Shown: positions 33,755 to 43,402, counted from the stretch's first letter. The stretch is DNA of 64,000 bases from an uncultured Bryobacteraceae bacterium (GCA_937920635.1 CAKZUE010000007.1:1-64000), one strand, 5' to 3'. Numbers and translations are program-made. The notes: generated by a model not told the origin, from the sequence alone.

Positions 33755-35239
33755 CTAATCGAGCGGGCGGTAAATGGGGATCTGGGTGGCGAGAAAGGCG
33801 GCGAGTCCGGCGGCGAGGGCCAGCCAGGCGAACCAGTCGCCGTGGCGCGTGTAAAAGGTGCGCTCGTCGAGATACCGGAAGGGAAGCCTGCCGGCGTGAA
33901 GCTGGTGCTCGGGCAACGGGCTCCAGATCTGCCCCGACGGATCGATGGAGGCGGTGATGCCGTTGTTGGAGGGGCGGAGGAGCCAGCGGCGGTTTTCGAC
34001 GGCGCGCATGCGGGCCAGCAGCAGGTGCTGGGCGCGGGCGGCGCTGCGGCCGAAGTAGCCGTCGTTGGTGAGGTTGACGAGCACGCGGGCGCCCTGATCG
34101 GCGAACTGGCGGACGTAGTCGGGGAAGGCGGACTCGTAGCAGATGAAGACGCCGAGGCTGTGATCGCCAGAGAGGAGAACGCGCGCGCCTTCACCGGCGG
34201 CGTAGTCGCCGGCTTCGGAGGAGATCTTCTGAATCCAGCGGAAGCCCGGCGGGATGAACTCGCCGAACGGGACGAGGCGGGCCTTGTCGTAGCGGCCGGC
34301 GAGGCGGCCTGAACGATCGAGCAGGACAGCGGAATTCAGCGGGGCTCGTTCAGCAGTATAGGAGACAGTGCCGAGGAGAAAGGGGGTGCGGGCGAGGCGG
34401 GCGGTTTCCGTGACCTCGCGGCGGAACTGCGGGTCGTCGTAGTAGTAAAAGGGCGCGGGAACCTCGGGCCAGAGCAGGAGGGAAGCGGGGGGCCGGGAGG
34501 GATCGAGGGCGGTTTGGAGAGTGAGGAAAGAAAGGCGGCGGGTGGAGGCGCGCAAGGAAGGCTCGTCCCAGCGGGCATCGCCGGCGACGTTGGGCTGGAC
34601 GGCGACGGCCTCGCGGTCGAAGACACTGCGGCGCTCGAGCGGCGGCAGGATCCAGAGGAAGAGAAGCGGCAGGAGCCAGGCGAGCTCGGCGCGGCGGCGG
34701 CGGAGGGCCAGCGCCGCGGCAGCAGCGCCGATCAAGGCGAAGACGAAGGAGAGGCCGTAGACGCCGGTCCAGGGGGCGAGGCGGAGCGGCACGGCCATGG
34801 AGATGCCGGCGTTGCCGAGCGCGAGCCAGGCAAAGCCGAGAGGGCCGTGGGTGCGCTCGATGCCGGTCCATAGAGCGGCGATGGCCGGGACGGCCCACCA
34901 GCGGCGCATGATGGGGCCGGCGAGAGTCGAGAAGACGGCCAGGTGGAGCCCTTTGGCCAGCGCGAACAGCAGGAGAGCGAGCCAGGCGAGGGGGCGGTTG
35001 AGTCCGCCGTAGGCGGCGAGCACATCGCCGATCCAGTGGCAGACCGCGAGCCAGAACAGCGCGCCGCAGAGCCAGCCGGCGAGGAAGCGGCGGAGCGGGC
35101 GGGGCTCATGAGCGAGCGCATACAAAAGCGGCGTGAGAGCGATGGGCGCGAGCAGCGTCCAGCCGGCGGGGGGGAACAGCGCGGCCAGCAGCAGGGCGGT
35201 GAGCAGAGCGCCGCCGGTGGAGAGCCAGGCCAGCCTCAT
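33755..35239 (-). CDS. lnt: apolipoprotein N-acyltransferase
   Basis: 494 residues. Lnt adds the third acyl chain to the N-terminal Cys of lipoproteins in the inner membrane. Six or more hydrophobic helices occupy the first 190 residues; the nitrilase-type periplasmic domain has the triad Glu in LLWPEVPAPF, Lys in RYDKARLVPFGEF and Cys in GVFICYESAFPD. One more helix closes the C-terminus. It sits in a run with the SPOR protein upstream (45-bp gap) and the GH20-like gene downstream, all on one strand. Confidence 0.94.
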   Translation of the reverse strand: MRLAWLSTGGALLTALLLAALFPPAGWTLLAPIALTPLLYALAHEPRPLRRFLAGWLCGALFWLAVCHWIGDVLAAYGGLNRPLAWLALLLFALAKGLHLAVFSTLAGPIMRRWWAVPAIAALWTGIERTHGPLGFAWLALGNAGISMAVPLRLAPWTGVYGLSFVFALIGAAAAALALRRRRAELAWLLPLLFLWILPPLERRSVFDREAVAVQPNVAGDARWDEPSLRASTRRLSFLTLQTALDPSRPPASLLLWPEVPAPFYYYDDPQFRREVTETARLARTPFLLGTVSYTAERAPLNSAVLLDRSGRLAGRYDKARLVPFGEFIPPGFRWIQKISSEAGDYAAGEGARVLLSGDHSLGVFICYESAFPDYVRQFADQGARVLVNLTNDGYFGRSAARAQHLLLARMRAVENRRWLLRPSNNGITASIDPSGQIWSPLPEHQLHAGRLPFRYLDERTFYTRHGDWFAWLALAAGLAAFLATQIPIYRPLD

Positions 35240-35284
35240 GCACGGATCCTTGCCGGCGGCAGGCGGAGCGAGAAGGGTGACGCG

Positions 35285-35878
35285 TCAATATTTGACGGGA
35301 AAAGCATTGGTGACGCCGAGCGATGTGAGTTTGGCGCGGGCATCGGCCATCTGCTCATTGCCGGAGAAGGGACCGATGAGGACGCGGCAGAGTTCGGGGG
35401 ACTTCGGCGAGGGCGTGACGTAGCCGGAGAGGCCCGTCTTGCCGATGATGTAGCTGAGCATGGTTTCGGCGTCGGCGCGCTGGGTGGCGGCGGCCTGGAG
35501 ATACGTGCCCGCGGGCGGCTGGTCGACGAAGAGGCGCGAGGGGACCTGCTGCTGCGGCTTGGAGTCCTGGGGTTGCTGCTGCGGCTGGGGAGGCTCCGGC
35601 GCGGCAGTGGCGGCGGTGTTCGACAGGCTTTCGGATTGCTGCTGAGCGGGGGCGGGCTCGGCGGCGGGCGGCTGCTGTTTGGTGGCGTCGACGGTGATGG
35701 GGATGTTGGCGGGAGCTTTGCCAGCGGTTTCCACCGCGCCCGCGGACCGCCTGCCGGCGAGGAAGCCGATGGAGAAGAACAGCCCCATCAGCAGCAGGAC
35801 GATGACGAAGACAGCGATGATCTGCTTGTTGCCGAGGATCAGTTCGAACTCGCCTTCATCTTTCACAGGCATCGACAT
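35285..35878 (-). CDS. membrane-anchored SPOR-domain protein
   Basis: 197 residues. One transmembrane helix (IIAVFVIVLLLMGLFFSIGF), a Pro/Gln-rich linker (about residues 60-130) and a C-terminal SPOR-like domain (YLQAAATQRADAETM ... RVLIGPFSGNEQMADARAKL ... PVKY). SPOR domains bind denuded peptidoglycan at the division site. The start was put at MSMPVKDEGE because a GGAAGGGGGG ribosome site precedes it; the open frame farther up lacks one. It lies between the helicase/nuclease and lnt genes. Confidence 0.87.
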   Translation of the reverse strand: MSMPVKDEGEFELILGNKQIIAVFVIVLLLMGLFFSIGFLAGRRSAGAVETAGKAPANIPITVDATKQQPPAAEPAPAQQQSESLSNTAATAAPEPPQPQQQPQDSKPQQQVPSRLFVDQPPAGTYLQAAATQRADAETMLSYIIGKTGLSGYVTPSPKSPELCRVLIGPFSGNEQMADARAKLTSLGVTNAFPVKY

Positions 35879-35968
35879 GCGGAATCCCCCCTTCCGAGGA
35901 CCGGGCGGCGCAGCGGCCGGGCCGCGCACAAGGCCCAACAGATGAGAATAATCCGCCGGGGCAGGGCG

Positions 35969-38900
35969 CTACAAGCCGCGATCCGGCGGGCGGGGCACGG
36001 GGCAAGGGCCGGAAGCGAAGGGACACCACCGGCAATCCTGCGATTCCAGCGTGGGAAACGAGCCGGACTGCTCGGCGGCGCGCCACTGGCCGAGGATGTC
36101 CAGGGCTGCGCGCAGGGACGGCCCGGAGATGTCCACAGAGTGGGGCTCGGTTTCCCGCAAAGGGAAGAGCCAGGCTTCGCGGACGGGCGTCCCAGTGAGC
36201 TTTTCCAGAGCGACGGCGTAGAGGCGCATCTGAAGCTCGTAGCCGCGGAGGCGCGCCTCGCCGAGATAGCGGTCGGTCTTGTAGTCGACGAGCACGGTGC
36301 CGTGGCCTTCGTCGAACCAGAGGTCGATCTGACCGCGGAGCAGCGTGCCATCGATTTCGACGAGGAAGTCCATCTCGCGTTGCTGCGAGCGGGCGCGGGC
36401 GGCGCGGCGGGCGAGTTCGCTCTGCTCGAATGTCTGCGCGAGCTGGCGGGCTTCGTCAGAGACATCGGCGCGCAAACCGGCGAGGTATTCGTGCACTTCC
36501 GTGCCGAGGCCGAGGGCGCCGCCGCCGCCCTCGTGAGGCAGAGGCCAGTGCAGCGTGCTTTCGAGCAGATAGCGGCGAGGGCATTGGACATAGGTGGCGA
36601 GAGCGGTGACGGCGATTTCAGAGGGCGGTTCGCGGGGCGGGGAGAGAGGTTCGAGTTCAGGCTGAGGAGCCGGAGCGTGGAGGTCCGGTGCAGGAGGGAC
36701 TTCGGGGACGCCGGACACATGGGTGAGGACGGCGAGATCCGATGCAGCTTGACCGCCGGGCTCGGCAGGGATCTGGAGGCCGAGGCCTCTGAGGATCAGA
36801 CCGGGCCATGGGCCCGGACGAGGGGTTTGGGTGAAGGCGAGGATCAGGCGTTCCATGGCGCGGGTGAGGGCGACGTAGAGCAAGCGGTTGCGCTCATGGT
36901 CGTTCTTGTCTTTGAGCAACGCCTTGGCTCTCGCCATGAACAGGTCCTCGGCCTTGCCGCCGTCCTCGAGCAGCCAGCGGAAACCGAGGCCGGCTTCGGG
37001 ATGGTAAAGGGCGGCATCGGTCTGGTTGCGCTCGCCTTTTTCGAGCGCAGCAACGGCGACGATGGGGAATTCCAGGCCTTTGGCCTTGTGGATGGTCATC
37101 AGGCGGACGGCGTCGCCGGCTTCGAGCGCCGGCGCCTGGGCTTCGGCGGAGGCCTGCTGGAGCTCTTCGATGTGCTCGAGGATGGCCGGGATGTCATGGC
37201 CGAGGCGGCGTTCGGCCTGATCGATGAGCGAGAGGAGCTTTTCGACGTTGGCTGGCTCGGAAGCAGAGAGCCGGGCGAGGTAGCCGGTTTCATCGAGCAG
37301 GCGGCTAAGGACGAGCGAGACGGGCAGAGCGTTGAGCGCCTCGCGCAGGCTTGTGAGAAATGCGGCGTCCTCCCCGGAGGCGAGCGATCTCATGCGGACG
37401 CGGTTCAGCAGGAGCTCTTCATCGCTGCGGCCGAAGAAAGGAGAGCGGAGCAGCGCGAACAGGGCGATCTCGTCTTCCGGGCGGGCGAGGACGCGCAGGG
37501 CGTTCAGCAGATCCACGACCTCGATCGAGTCGAAGTATGACTTGCCTCCGGCAACCACATACGGGATGGAAAAGCGGCGCAGGGCGGCTTCGACAGCGGC
37601 GAAAGAGGAACTGTTGCGGACAAAGACGGCCATTTGGTCAAAGCGGGCGGGTTTTCCATCGGCGAGAGGCGTGCCATAGAGTCCGCGCAGGCGGGCGGCC
37701 AGGTGGAGCATGACGTCGGTGTCGGGATCGATGGTGCGGTCCGAGCACAGGATTTCAACGTATGGCCCGCCCGTGTTCTGGAAGGAAGAGGCGGCTTCCA
37801 GGGTATGCGGTTCGATGCCCGGCTGAGGGGCGGCTACGAGGATCCGCGATACGGCATCGAGGACTTCCTTGCGCGAGCGGTAGTTTTCCCTGAGCCGGTC
37901 GACGGTCCAGCCGCCGGCTGAGACGGATTGTTCGTACTGTTTGAACAGCGCCGGCTCGGCGTGCCGGAAGCTGTAGATGGACTGATTTACATCGCCGACG
38001 GCGAAGAATCGGCCGGGGCGGCGGACGAGGGAGAGAATCTGCCACTGGACAGGGTTGGTGTCCTGGAGCTCGTCCATCAAAATGTGCTCATAGCGGTCAG
38101 AAACGGCGCGGCGGATGTCCTGATCCCTGTGGAGCAACTCGAGGGTGTATTCTTCGAGGTCTGAAAAATCGAGCAAGCCGGCGGATCTGCGCTTTTGGCG
38201 GGAGATTTCGTGAAAACGGCGGAGGATTTCGAGCAGGAGCTGGCGCTGGGGGAGGAACTTCTGAAAAATCCAGGCCGGCATCATCTCTTTCATGAGGGTC
38301 CGGGCGGCTTCGATCGACGCCTTGAGCGCGTCATTATGCTCGCCTCTCATGTCGATTTCTGCCATCTTTGCGCGAATTTGAGGCACGGAAAGCTGGTCCA
38401 GGCGCTGCGTCAGGTACTGAATCACAGCCAGCCTGCGTCTCCGTGCATCCGTCGTCGGCTCATTGAGTCTCTCGGCGTCCTGAAGCCTCTGGCGAAGCTG
38501 ATCGCGGAGATTTTGGAGGATATCAGCCGTATCGACGCGGGTGGCAAGGACCTCCTCGAACTTTCCGGCAGCCCGCATGGCTTCAGCGACGGCGAGGAGC
38601 GAATCGTCCATGCGCGCGGCGGGCCAGACTTCGGCGAGCCGAAGGAATTCCTGCTGCCGCTCGCGGGCGATTTCGTCGAGCGCCTCCTGCATAGCTTCTT
38701 TGCGGAGGGAGGCGGCTTCGAGGTCGTCGAGAAGCTCGAAGCGGGGGTCGAGACCGGCGGCGAGGGCGTGTTCGCGCAGAATGGCGTGGCAGAAGCCGTG
38801 GATGGTGGAGATCTGGGCGCGCTCGATTTGGCGGCGTTTTTCCGGCTTGGACTCGAAGCGGGCTGCAAGGCGCTGCTTGAGTTCGGTAGCCGCTTTTTCG

Positions 38901-39091
38901 GTGAAAGTAATGGCGAGAATCCGCTCCGGATCGACGCCTCTTTTCACGAGGTGTGCGAACCGCTCGACGAGGACGCGGGTCTTGCCGGACCCGGGTCCGG
39001 CAACGACGCAGATGTCCTGGTTTTCGCGCTCGACGGCGGCTTTTTGGGAATCGTTCAGTTTCGGGGCGTCGGTCTCTGCTGCGGGCATCAC
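35969..39091 (-). CDS. UvrD-type helicase with C-terminal Fe-S RecB-family nuclease (AddA-like)
   Basis: 1040 residues. Superfamily 1 helicase: Q-region KLNDSQKAAV, Walker A GPGSGKTRVL, DEXX-like LMDELQDTNPVQW, motif III QSIYSFRHA, and the later MTIHKAKGLEFP. A RecB-like nuclease follows: LGTEVHEYL, GQIDLWFD, VDYKTDRY and LQMRLYA, carrying the Asp/Lys cluster. A Cys in TYVQCPRRYLL plus C-x2-C-x6-C (CRWCPFASGPC) at the C-terminus give the four-Cys pattern of an Fe-S nuclease, as in AddB or Cas4. It is shorter than classical AddA (about 1200). No AddB is adjacent. Likely role is double-strand break end processing. Confidence 0.88.
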   Translation of the reverse strand: MMPAAETDAPKLNDSQKAAVERENQDICVVAGPGSGKTRVLVERFAHLVKRGVDPERILAITFTEKAATELKQRLAARFESKPEKRRQIERAQISTIHGFCHAILREHALAAGLDPRFELLDDLEAASLRKEAMQEALDEIARERQQEFLRLAEVWPAARMDDSLLAVAEAMRAAGKFEEVLATRVDTADILQNLRDQLRQRLQDAERLNEPTTDARRRRLAVIQYLTQRLDQLSVPQIRAKMAEIDMRGEHNDALKASIEAARTLMKEMMPAWIFQKFLPQRQLLLEILRRFHEISRQKRRSAGLLDFSDLEEYTLELLHRDQDIRRAVSDRYEHILMDELQDTNPVQWQILSLVRRPGRFFAVGDVNQSIYSFRHAEPALFKQYEQSVSAGGWTVDRLRENYRSRKEVLDAVSRILVAAPQPGIEPHTLEAASSFQNTGGPYVEILCSDRTIDPDTDVMLHLAARLRGLYGTPLADGKPARFDQMAVFVRNSSSFAAVEAALRRFSIPYVVAGGKSYFDSIEVVDLLNALRVLARPEDEIALFALLRSPFFGRSDEELLLNRVRMRSLASGEDAAFLTSLREALNALPVSLVLSRLLDETGYLARLSASEPANVEKLLSLIDQAERRLGHDIPAILEHIEELQQASAEAQAPALEAGDAVRLMTIHKAKGLEFPIVAVAALEKGERNQTDAALYHPEAGLGFRWLLEDGGKAEDLFMARAKALLKDKNDHERNRLLYVALTRAMERLILAFTQTPRPGPWPGLILRGLGLQIPAEPGGQAASDLAVLTHVSGVPEVPPAPDLHAPAPQPELEPLSPPREPPSEIAVTALATYVQCPRRYLLESTLHWPLPHEGGGGALGLGTEVHEYLAGLRADVSDEARQLAQTFEQSELARRAARARSQQREMDFLVEIDGTLLRGQIDLWFDEGHGTVLVDYKTDRYLGEARLRGYELQMRLYAVALEKLTGTPVREAWLFPLRETEPHSVDISGPSLRAALDILGQWRAAEQSGSFPTLESQDCRWCPFASGPCPVPRPPDRGL

Positions 39092-39145
39092 TGCCCGTAT
39101 TATCGCCGAGCCCGAGCCGGGAAAAACGGGACCGGCTCGCGCGTT

Positions 39146-39478
39146 TCAGACCTGGCCCGCGCCGCGGAACATGACGAGGAGCATGACGACCTCGGTGCGG
39201 GCGCGGATAGCGTGTTCCAGCCGCGGCGTCATGTAAGCGAGAGAGCCTGCGCGCGCGTCCATGCGGTCTTCGCCGAGCTGAAGTTCGGCTTCGCCGCGGA
39301 CGAAGCACAGCAGCGCCGGAACAGGGGCGGTGTGGGCGGAGAGCTCGGTGCCGGGGGCGAAACAGAACTGGAGGATTTTGGTTTTGTCATCGGCATGCAG
39401 CGTGCGGCTGAGAATGCCGTTAGGCGGCAATTCGGCGTGCTCGGCGAGATTTTCGAGAAAGAGGTAAGGCTGGGTCAT
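39146..39478 (-). CDS. single-domain cupin
   Basis: 110 residues. Beta-barrel motifs of a cupin: LQFCFAPGTELSAHTAPVPALL and GSLAYMTPRLEHAIRA, giving His ligands for a metal, though the first motif is degenerate (one clear His). The frame is open upstream but the ATG at MTQPYLFLENL overlaps the ferredoxin stop by four bases and is preferred. Cotranscribed with the ferredoxin. Its role is unknown; small cupins in redox operons often bind a metal or a small effector. Confidence 0.8.
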   Translation of the reverse strand: MTQPYLFLENLAEHAELPPNGILSRTLHADDKTKILQFCFAPGTELSAHTAPVPALLCFVRGEAELQLGEDRMDARAGSLAYMTPRLEHAIRARTEVVMLLVMFRGAGQV

Positions 39479-39693
39479 GGTTTTGGCTCCAATTGCGGAT
39501 TTCGTGCTGGTTCCGGTTCCGGCCGGATGGCGCCGGAAGGGCAGGCGGTGACGCAGGCTGGCGTGTCTGAGCAGGATTGGCAGCGGGACGCTTCCAGCAC
39601 AATGCGCCGGCGGAGGCGCGTGATGGGGCCGCCGGGGCAGATTGCCGCGCAGAGGCCGCAATGGGTACATTGAAGGCTGATCCGCAGTTTCAC
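39475..39693 (-). CDS. small 2x[4Fe-4S] ferredoxin-like protein
   Basis: 72 residues from a GTG start. Motif 1 CTHCGLCAAICP and motif 2 CQSCSDTPACVTACPSGA, together eight Cys, as in bacterial 8-Fe ferredoxins, with the second motif having a longer Cys spacing. The C-terminal tail is Pro/Glu-rich. It is divergent from a Crp/Fnr regulator with only 11 bp between the start codons. Likely an electron carrier for a neighbouring enzyme such as the radical SAM protein or HdrD-like oxidoreductase. Confidence 0.85.
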   Translation of the reverse strand: MKLRISLQCTHCGLCAAICPGGPITRLRRRIVLEASRCQSCSDTPACVTACPSGAIRPEPEPARNPQLEPKP

Positions 39694-39704
39694 CGGGATT
39701 CCCC

Positions 39705-40379
39705 ATGGCTGTGCGCCGAGAAGAAGTGTTTCGCGCGACCCCGCTGTTCCGCACTCTGCCGGAGGAGCTGCGCCGGGAGCTGGCGGAGCTGGCGGTGGAG
39801 AAGCACTACGGGACAGGGGAGGTGATCTTCTACGAAGGCGATCCCTGCGAAGGGCTGTTCGTGCTGGGAGAGGGGACCGTAAAAATCTGCAAGACGAGTG
39901 CGACGGGGCGCGAGATCATGCTCGCGATGGAGAGCGCGCCGTCGTCGGTGGCGGAAGTACCCCTGTTCGACGAAGGCGACTACCCGGCGACGGTGCGGGC
40001 GCTGACGCCGGTGGCTGCCTTCCTGATTCGCAGGGAGGATTTCCGGCGTTACTGCCTGGCGCATCCGGAAGTGGCGCTGCGAGTGTTCGCGATTCTGGGG
40101 CGGCGCCTGCGGCAGTTGGTGGGGCTGATCGAAGCGATCACGTTCGGCAGCGTGCGGCAACGGCTGGCGCGGCTGCTGCTGGAGTCGTACGAGCGCCGGG
40201 AAATGGAGAGCGCGCCGCTGACGCACGAAGAACTGGCCATGCGGCTGGGGACGGTGCGCGAGGTGGTGAGCCGGAACCTGGCGCGGTTCCAGGCCGAGGG
40301 GATGGTGAAGATCGAGCGGCGGCAGATTCTGATCACCGACGCCGAGGCGCTGCGAGCCGAGGCGGAGACGGAATTCTGA
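39705..40379 (+). CDS. Crp/Fnr-family transcriptional regulator
   Basis: 224 residues. A cyclic-nucleotide-binding-type beta-roll (EVIFYEGDPCEGLFVLGEGTV, about 38-60) with the dimer helix, then a Crp-type winged helix with THEELAMRLGTVREVVSRNL as the recognition region. There is one Cys in the sensing part after the glycine-rich motif (YEGDPCEG) and no four-Cys Fnr cluster, so it probably senses a ligand such as haem/NO or a nucleotide rather than O2 through Fe-S. The ATG has no ribosome site and begins 11 bp from the divergent ferredoxin start. Confidence 0.9.
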   Translation: MAVRREEVFRATPLFRTLPEELRRELAELAVEKHYGTGEVIFYEGDPCEGLFVLGEGTVKICKTSATGREIMLAMESAPSSVAEVPLFDEGDYPATVRALTPVAAFLIRREDFRRYCLAHPEVALRVFAILGRRLRQLVGLIEAITFGSVRQRLARLLLESYERREMESAPLTHEELAMRLGTVREVVSRNLARFQAEGMVKIERRQILITDAEALRAEAETEF

Positions 40380-40493
40380 CCTGCCGGACATCCCAGCCTC
40401 ATTGTCAGGCCAACAGGCGGCGGAGTCGGTGATCGGAGTCACGGCGGGCGCGCGGTTTCGCACGCACTCTGAAGAGAGAAAGGCAGTCCCGCG

Positions 40494-41597
40494 ATGCGCG
40501 ATTTCTCAGAAGCCCCGTTTCTCGTCATCTGGGAGGTGACTCAGGCGTGCGATCTGGCGTGCCGGCACTGCCGCGCGTCGGCGCAGCCTGAGCGGCATCC
40601 GGCGGAATTGAGCCGGGAAGAAGGCTTTGCCCTGATCCGGCAGATCCGTGAGTTCGGCGACCCGCTGCTCGTGTTCACGGGCGGCGATCCGCTCAAGCGC
40701 GCGGATCTGTTCGATCTGCTGGAAGCAAGCGTCAGCGCGGGATTGAGGACCACAATCACGCCGAGTGCGACGCCACTGCTGACGGCGGAGGCTGTCAGGC
40801 GGTTCCGGAAGACCGGCGTGGCGAGGATGGCGGTGAGCCTGGACGGGGCGGACGCGGCGCAGCACGATGGATTCCGCGGCGTGGAAGGCAGCTTCCGGAT
40901 CACGCTGGCGGCGCTGCGCGCAGCGCGGGACTGCGGGCTGGAGACACAGGTGAACACGACAGTGACGCGGCGGAATTTCGATTCGCTCAACCGTATTGCG
41001 GCGCTGGTTCGGGACTCGGAAGCCCGGTTGTGGAGCGTATTTTTCCTGGTATTGACGGGCCGGGCGCAGCTTGAAGACGACCTGTCGGCGGAGGAATACG
41101 AGCAGGTGTTCGAACACTTATACCGGATTTCTCTGACTGCTCCGTTTGACATCAAGACAACCGAGGCACAGCACTACCGCCGGTATGTGGCCCAGCGCCG
41201 GAAGGCGGGCGGCGCGACTCCGGCCGGCGGGGGAAGAGGCGTGATCGCTCGGCGCGCGGGAATCAACGATGGGAAGGGGCTGCTCTTCATATCCCATACA
41301 GGGGAGATTTACCCGTCTGGATTTCTGGAGATTTCCGCCGGGAATGTACGGTCTGTATCTTTGATGGAAGCATACCGGAATTCCCGGGTGTTCCGGGTGT
41401 TGCGCAACGGAGACGCTCTGGGCGGCAAGTGCGGAGCGTGCGAGTACCGCAACCTCTGCGGCGGGTCGCGTTCGCGCGCCTGGGCGATCACGGGAGACTT
41501 TCTGGCGCCGGATCCCAGGTGCTCTTACGTTCCGGCCGGTTTTGCAGAGGCGGGGGCGGCGCCATCCCCGTCGGGCAGCCGTTCCGCCGCGATTTGA
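40494..41597 (+). CDS. radical SAM/SPASM protein (NirJ/AhbD-like group)
   Basis: 367 residues. The [4Fe-4S]-SAM motif is CDLACRHC at residues 20-27, followed by the GGDP variant of GGEP and a Ser-Leu-Asp strand (AVSLDGAD). The C-terminal SPASM region has several Cys, CGACEYRNLCGGSRSRAW. Related proteins act on haem side chains (AhbC/AhbD/NirJ) or modify peptides. No precursor peptide was seen. Start ATG is preceded by AGAGAGAAAGG. The 3' end overlaps the convergent HdrD-like gene by 73 bases. Confidence 0.87.
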   Translation: MRDFSEAPFLVIWEVTQACDLACRHCRASAQPERHPAELSREEGFALIRQIREFGDPLLVFTGGDPLKRADLFDLLEASVSAGLRTTITPSATPLLTAEAVRRFRKTGVARMAVSLDGADAAQHDGFRGVEGSFRITLAALRAARDCGLETQVNTTVTRRNFDSLNRIAALVRDSEARLWSVFFLVLTGRAQLEDDLSAEEYEQVFEHLYRISLTAPFDIKTTEAQHYRRYVAQRRKAGGATPAGGGRGVIARRAGINDGKGLLFISHTGEIYPSGFLEISAGNVRSVSLMEAYRNSRVFRVLRNGDALGGKCGACEYRNLCGGSRSRAWAITGDFLAPDPRCSYVPAGFAEAGAAPSPSGSRSAAI

Positions 41598-43402
41598 GCG
41601 ATGTCGGACAGGCGCGGCGCCGCGGCGCCGCCGAGCGAGGTCATCGCGTCTTCCAGCATGGTGCGGCAGAAGGGGCAGGCGACGGCGATGCGGTCCGCCC
41701 CGGTTGCCTTCAGCTCGGCGGCGCGCGCATGGCTGACTCTCGTGCCCTGTTCCTCGCCGAGAAACGCCAAGCCCCCGCCGGCGCCGCAGCAGAAGCCGCG
41801 ATCCCGGCTTCTGGAAGGCTCCACGAGCCGCCCTGCCAGCGCGGCCACACGCCGCGGCTCCTCGTAAACGCCGCGGTAGCGGCCGAGATAGCAGGGATCG
41901 TGATAGACGACGCTTTCTCCATCCCGCGCGGCGCCGCCGGGCAAGTGGCGGGCGAGCCATTCGGAGTGATGAACCACTTCAAAAGAGGCGCCGAATTCTT
42001 TCCAATCTTCCCCTATTGTTCGGATGCAATGGGGGCAAATCGAGAGGATTTTGCGCACGCCGGCGGCCTGCAATTGTCCCATATTGAACTCGGCGAGCTG
42101 CTGGAAAAGCAGGTCGTTTCCCAGCCTCCGGGCCGCGTCTCCGGAGCATTTTTCCTTGCGCAGCACGCCGAATGTGGTTCCGCGAGCTTTCAGCACGCGC
42201 GCCAGCGCCAGCACGGTTTCCCTGCCGCGAGGATCGTACGCGCCCATGCAGCCCAGCCACAGGCAGTATTCCTGCGAGCCGTCGAACCATGGGAGGCCGT
42301 TTTTCTGAACGAAACGGTCGCGCTCGAAAGCCGCCAGCCCGAGCGGATTGCCCTGCCGCTCGAGGCGGACGAAGAGCTGGGAGCCGTGCTCGTCCTCCCA
42401 GCGTCCGGTATTCACCGCGCCCCGGCGCAGGCCGAGGATCAGCGGGAGGTGCTCGACGCCGACGGGGCACTGATATTCGCAGGCGCCGCAGGTGGTGCAT
42501 TGGAAGGCGGCCGCTTCGCTCAGATGAGGCCCAATGAGGGGCGCTTCCGCCCCCGGCCCGTGCTTGCGCAGATAGGCGCGCAGGCCCAGCGCCATCTGTT
42601 TCGGGTTGAGCTCCTTGCCGGTGTTGTGTGCGGGGCAGTGCTCCTGGCAGCGGCCGCACTCGACGCAGGAGAAAGCCTGCAAGGCCATGCGCCGCGTCAC
42701 GTCCTTTCCGGCGACGAGGCCGAAATCGTCTTCGCCTTCCAGCGGCGGGATCTGCCCGAGGGGCTCGCGGCTCAGAAACACAGTGAGCGGAGACAGCATC
42801 AGGTGCAGATGCTTGGTGTGCGGGATCAGCGGAAGGAAGACGAACAGCGCCAGCGTGTGCGCCCACCACAGCGCCCGCTCCGCGATCCCGCCCGGCACGG
42901 GACGGCCGAAATAGTCAGCCAGATACGTGATCATCAGCAGCAGAATCAGCAGCGCGATAACGCCTGATTCGAGAGAAATCTCCTCGCCCAGCCATCTGGG
43001 GCGCACCACGAAGCGGCGGACCGCCAGCCCGGTGATTGCCACGGAAACGGCGATGGCGAACAGCGCCGCCACCAGCGCGTAAGCCGGGCCGAAATACCCC
43101 TGGTGCAGATCGAACAGCCGGAAGCCCAGCCCCTGTGCCAGATGGTTGATTGTCACCAGCGCAAACGCGCAGAAACCCCAGAACACCAGCGCATGCGCCA
43201 CTCCGGCCCACGGGCGGTGGCGAATCACCTTTGCCTGACAGAGCACCTCCCAGACGAAGCGGCGGATGCGGGGGCCTAACGGCCGCAGGCGGAATGCCGG
43301 GTCCGGCTTCGAACGCAGAACGGCCCGCGCCACCACGCGGAAGCGCAGCCAGAACAGCAGGGCCGATAACAGGGCGGCGATGAGGAACAGAAGGGTCTCC
43401 AT
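41525..43402 (-). CDS. membrane HdrD/GlpC-like Fe-S oxidoreductase
   Basis: 625 residues. The N-terminal 215 residues are a cytochrome-b-like membrane domain with several helices; then two [4Fe-4S] ferredoxin motifs, [12 protein letters not shown] and [12 protein letters not shown]; then the heterodisulfide-reductase CCG pair, with CPHC and [10 protein letters not shown] ... GFCCGAGGG. Such proteins pass electrons between quinone or cytochrome pools and a disulfide or other acceptor. An in-frame TTG lies nine bases upstream of the chosen ATG. Its C-terminal Ala/Pro-rich tail is in the antisense overlap with the radical SAM gene. Confidence 0.9.
   Translation of the reverse strand: METLLFLIAALLSALLFWLRFRVVARAVLRSKPDPAFRLRPLGPRIRRFVWEVLCQAKVIRHRPWAGVAHALVFWGFCAFALVTINHLAQGLGFRLFDLHQGYFGPAYALVAALFAIAVSVAITGLAVRRFVVRPRWLGEEISLESGVIALLILLLMITYLADYFGRPVPGGIAERALWWAHTLALFVFLPLIPHTKHLHLMLSPLTVFLSREPLGQIPPLEGEDDFGLVAGKDVTRRMALQAFSCVECGRCQEHCPAHNTGKELNPKQMALGLRAYLRKHGPGAEAPLIGPHLSEAAAFQCTTCGACEYQCPVGVEHLPLILGLRRGAVNTGRWEDEHGSQLFVRLERQGNPLGLAAFERDRFVQKNGLPWFDGSQEYCLWLGCMGAYDPRGRETVLALARVLKARGTTFGVLRKEKCSGDAARRLGNDLLFQQLAEFNMGQLQAAGVRKILSICPHCIRTIGEDWKEFGASFEVVHHSEWLARHLPGGAARDGESVVYHDPCYLGRYRGVYEEPRRVAALAGRLVEPSRSRDRGFCCGAGGGLAFLGEEQGTRVSHARAAELKATGADRIAVACPFCRTMLEDAMTSLGGAAAPRLSDIAQIAAERLPDGDGAAPASAKPAGT

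Noticed and set aside
41525-41597. 73-base convergent overlap equal in length to the overlap at 48706-48778
   Set aside because: The equal length is almost certainly coincidence; the overlapping tails are unrelated low-complexity sequence.
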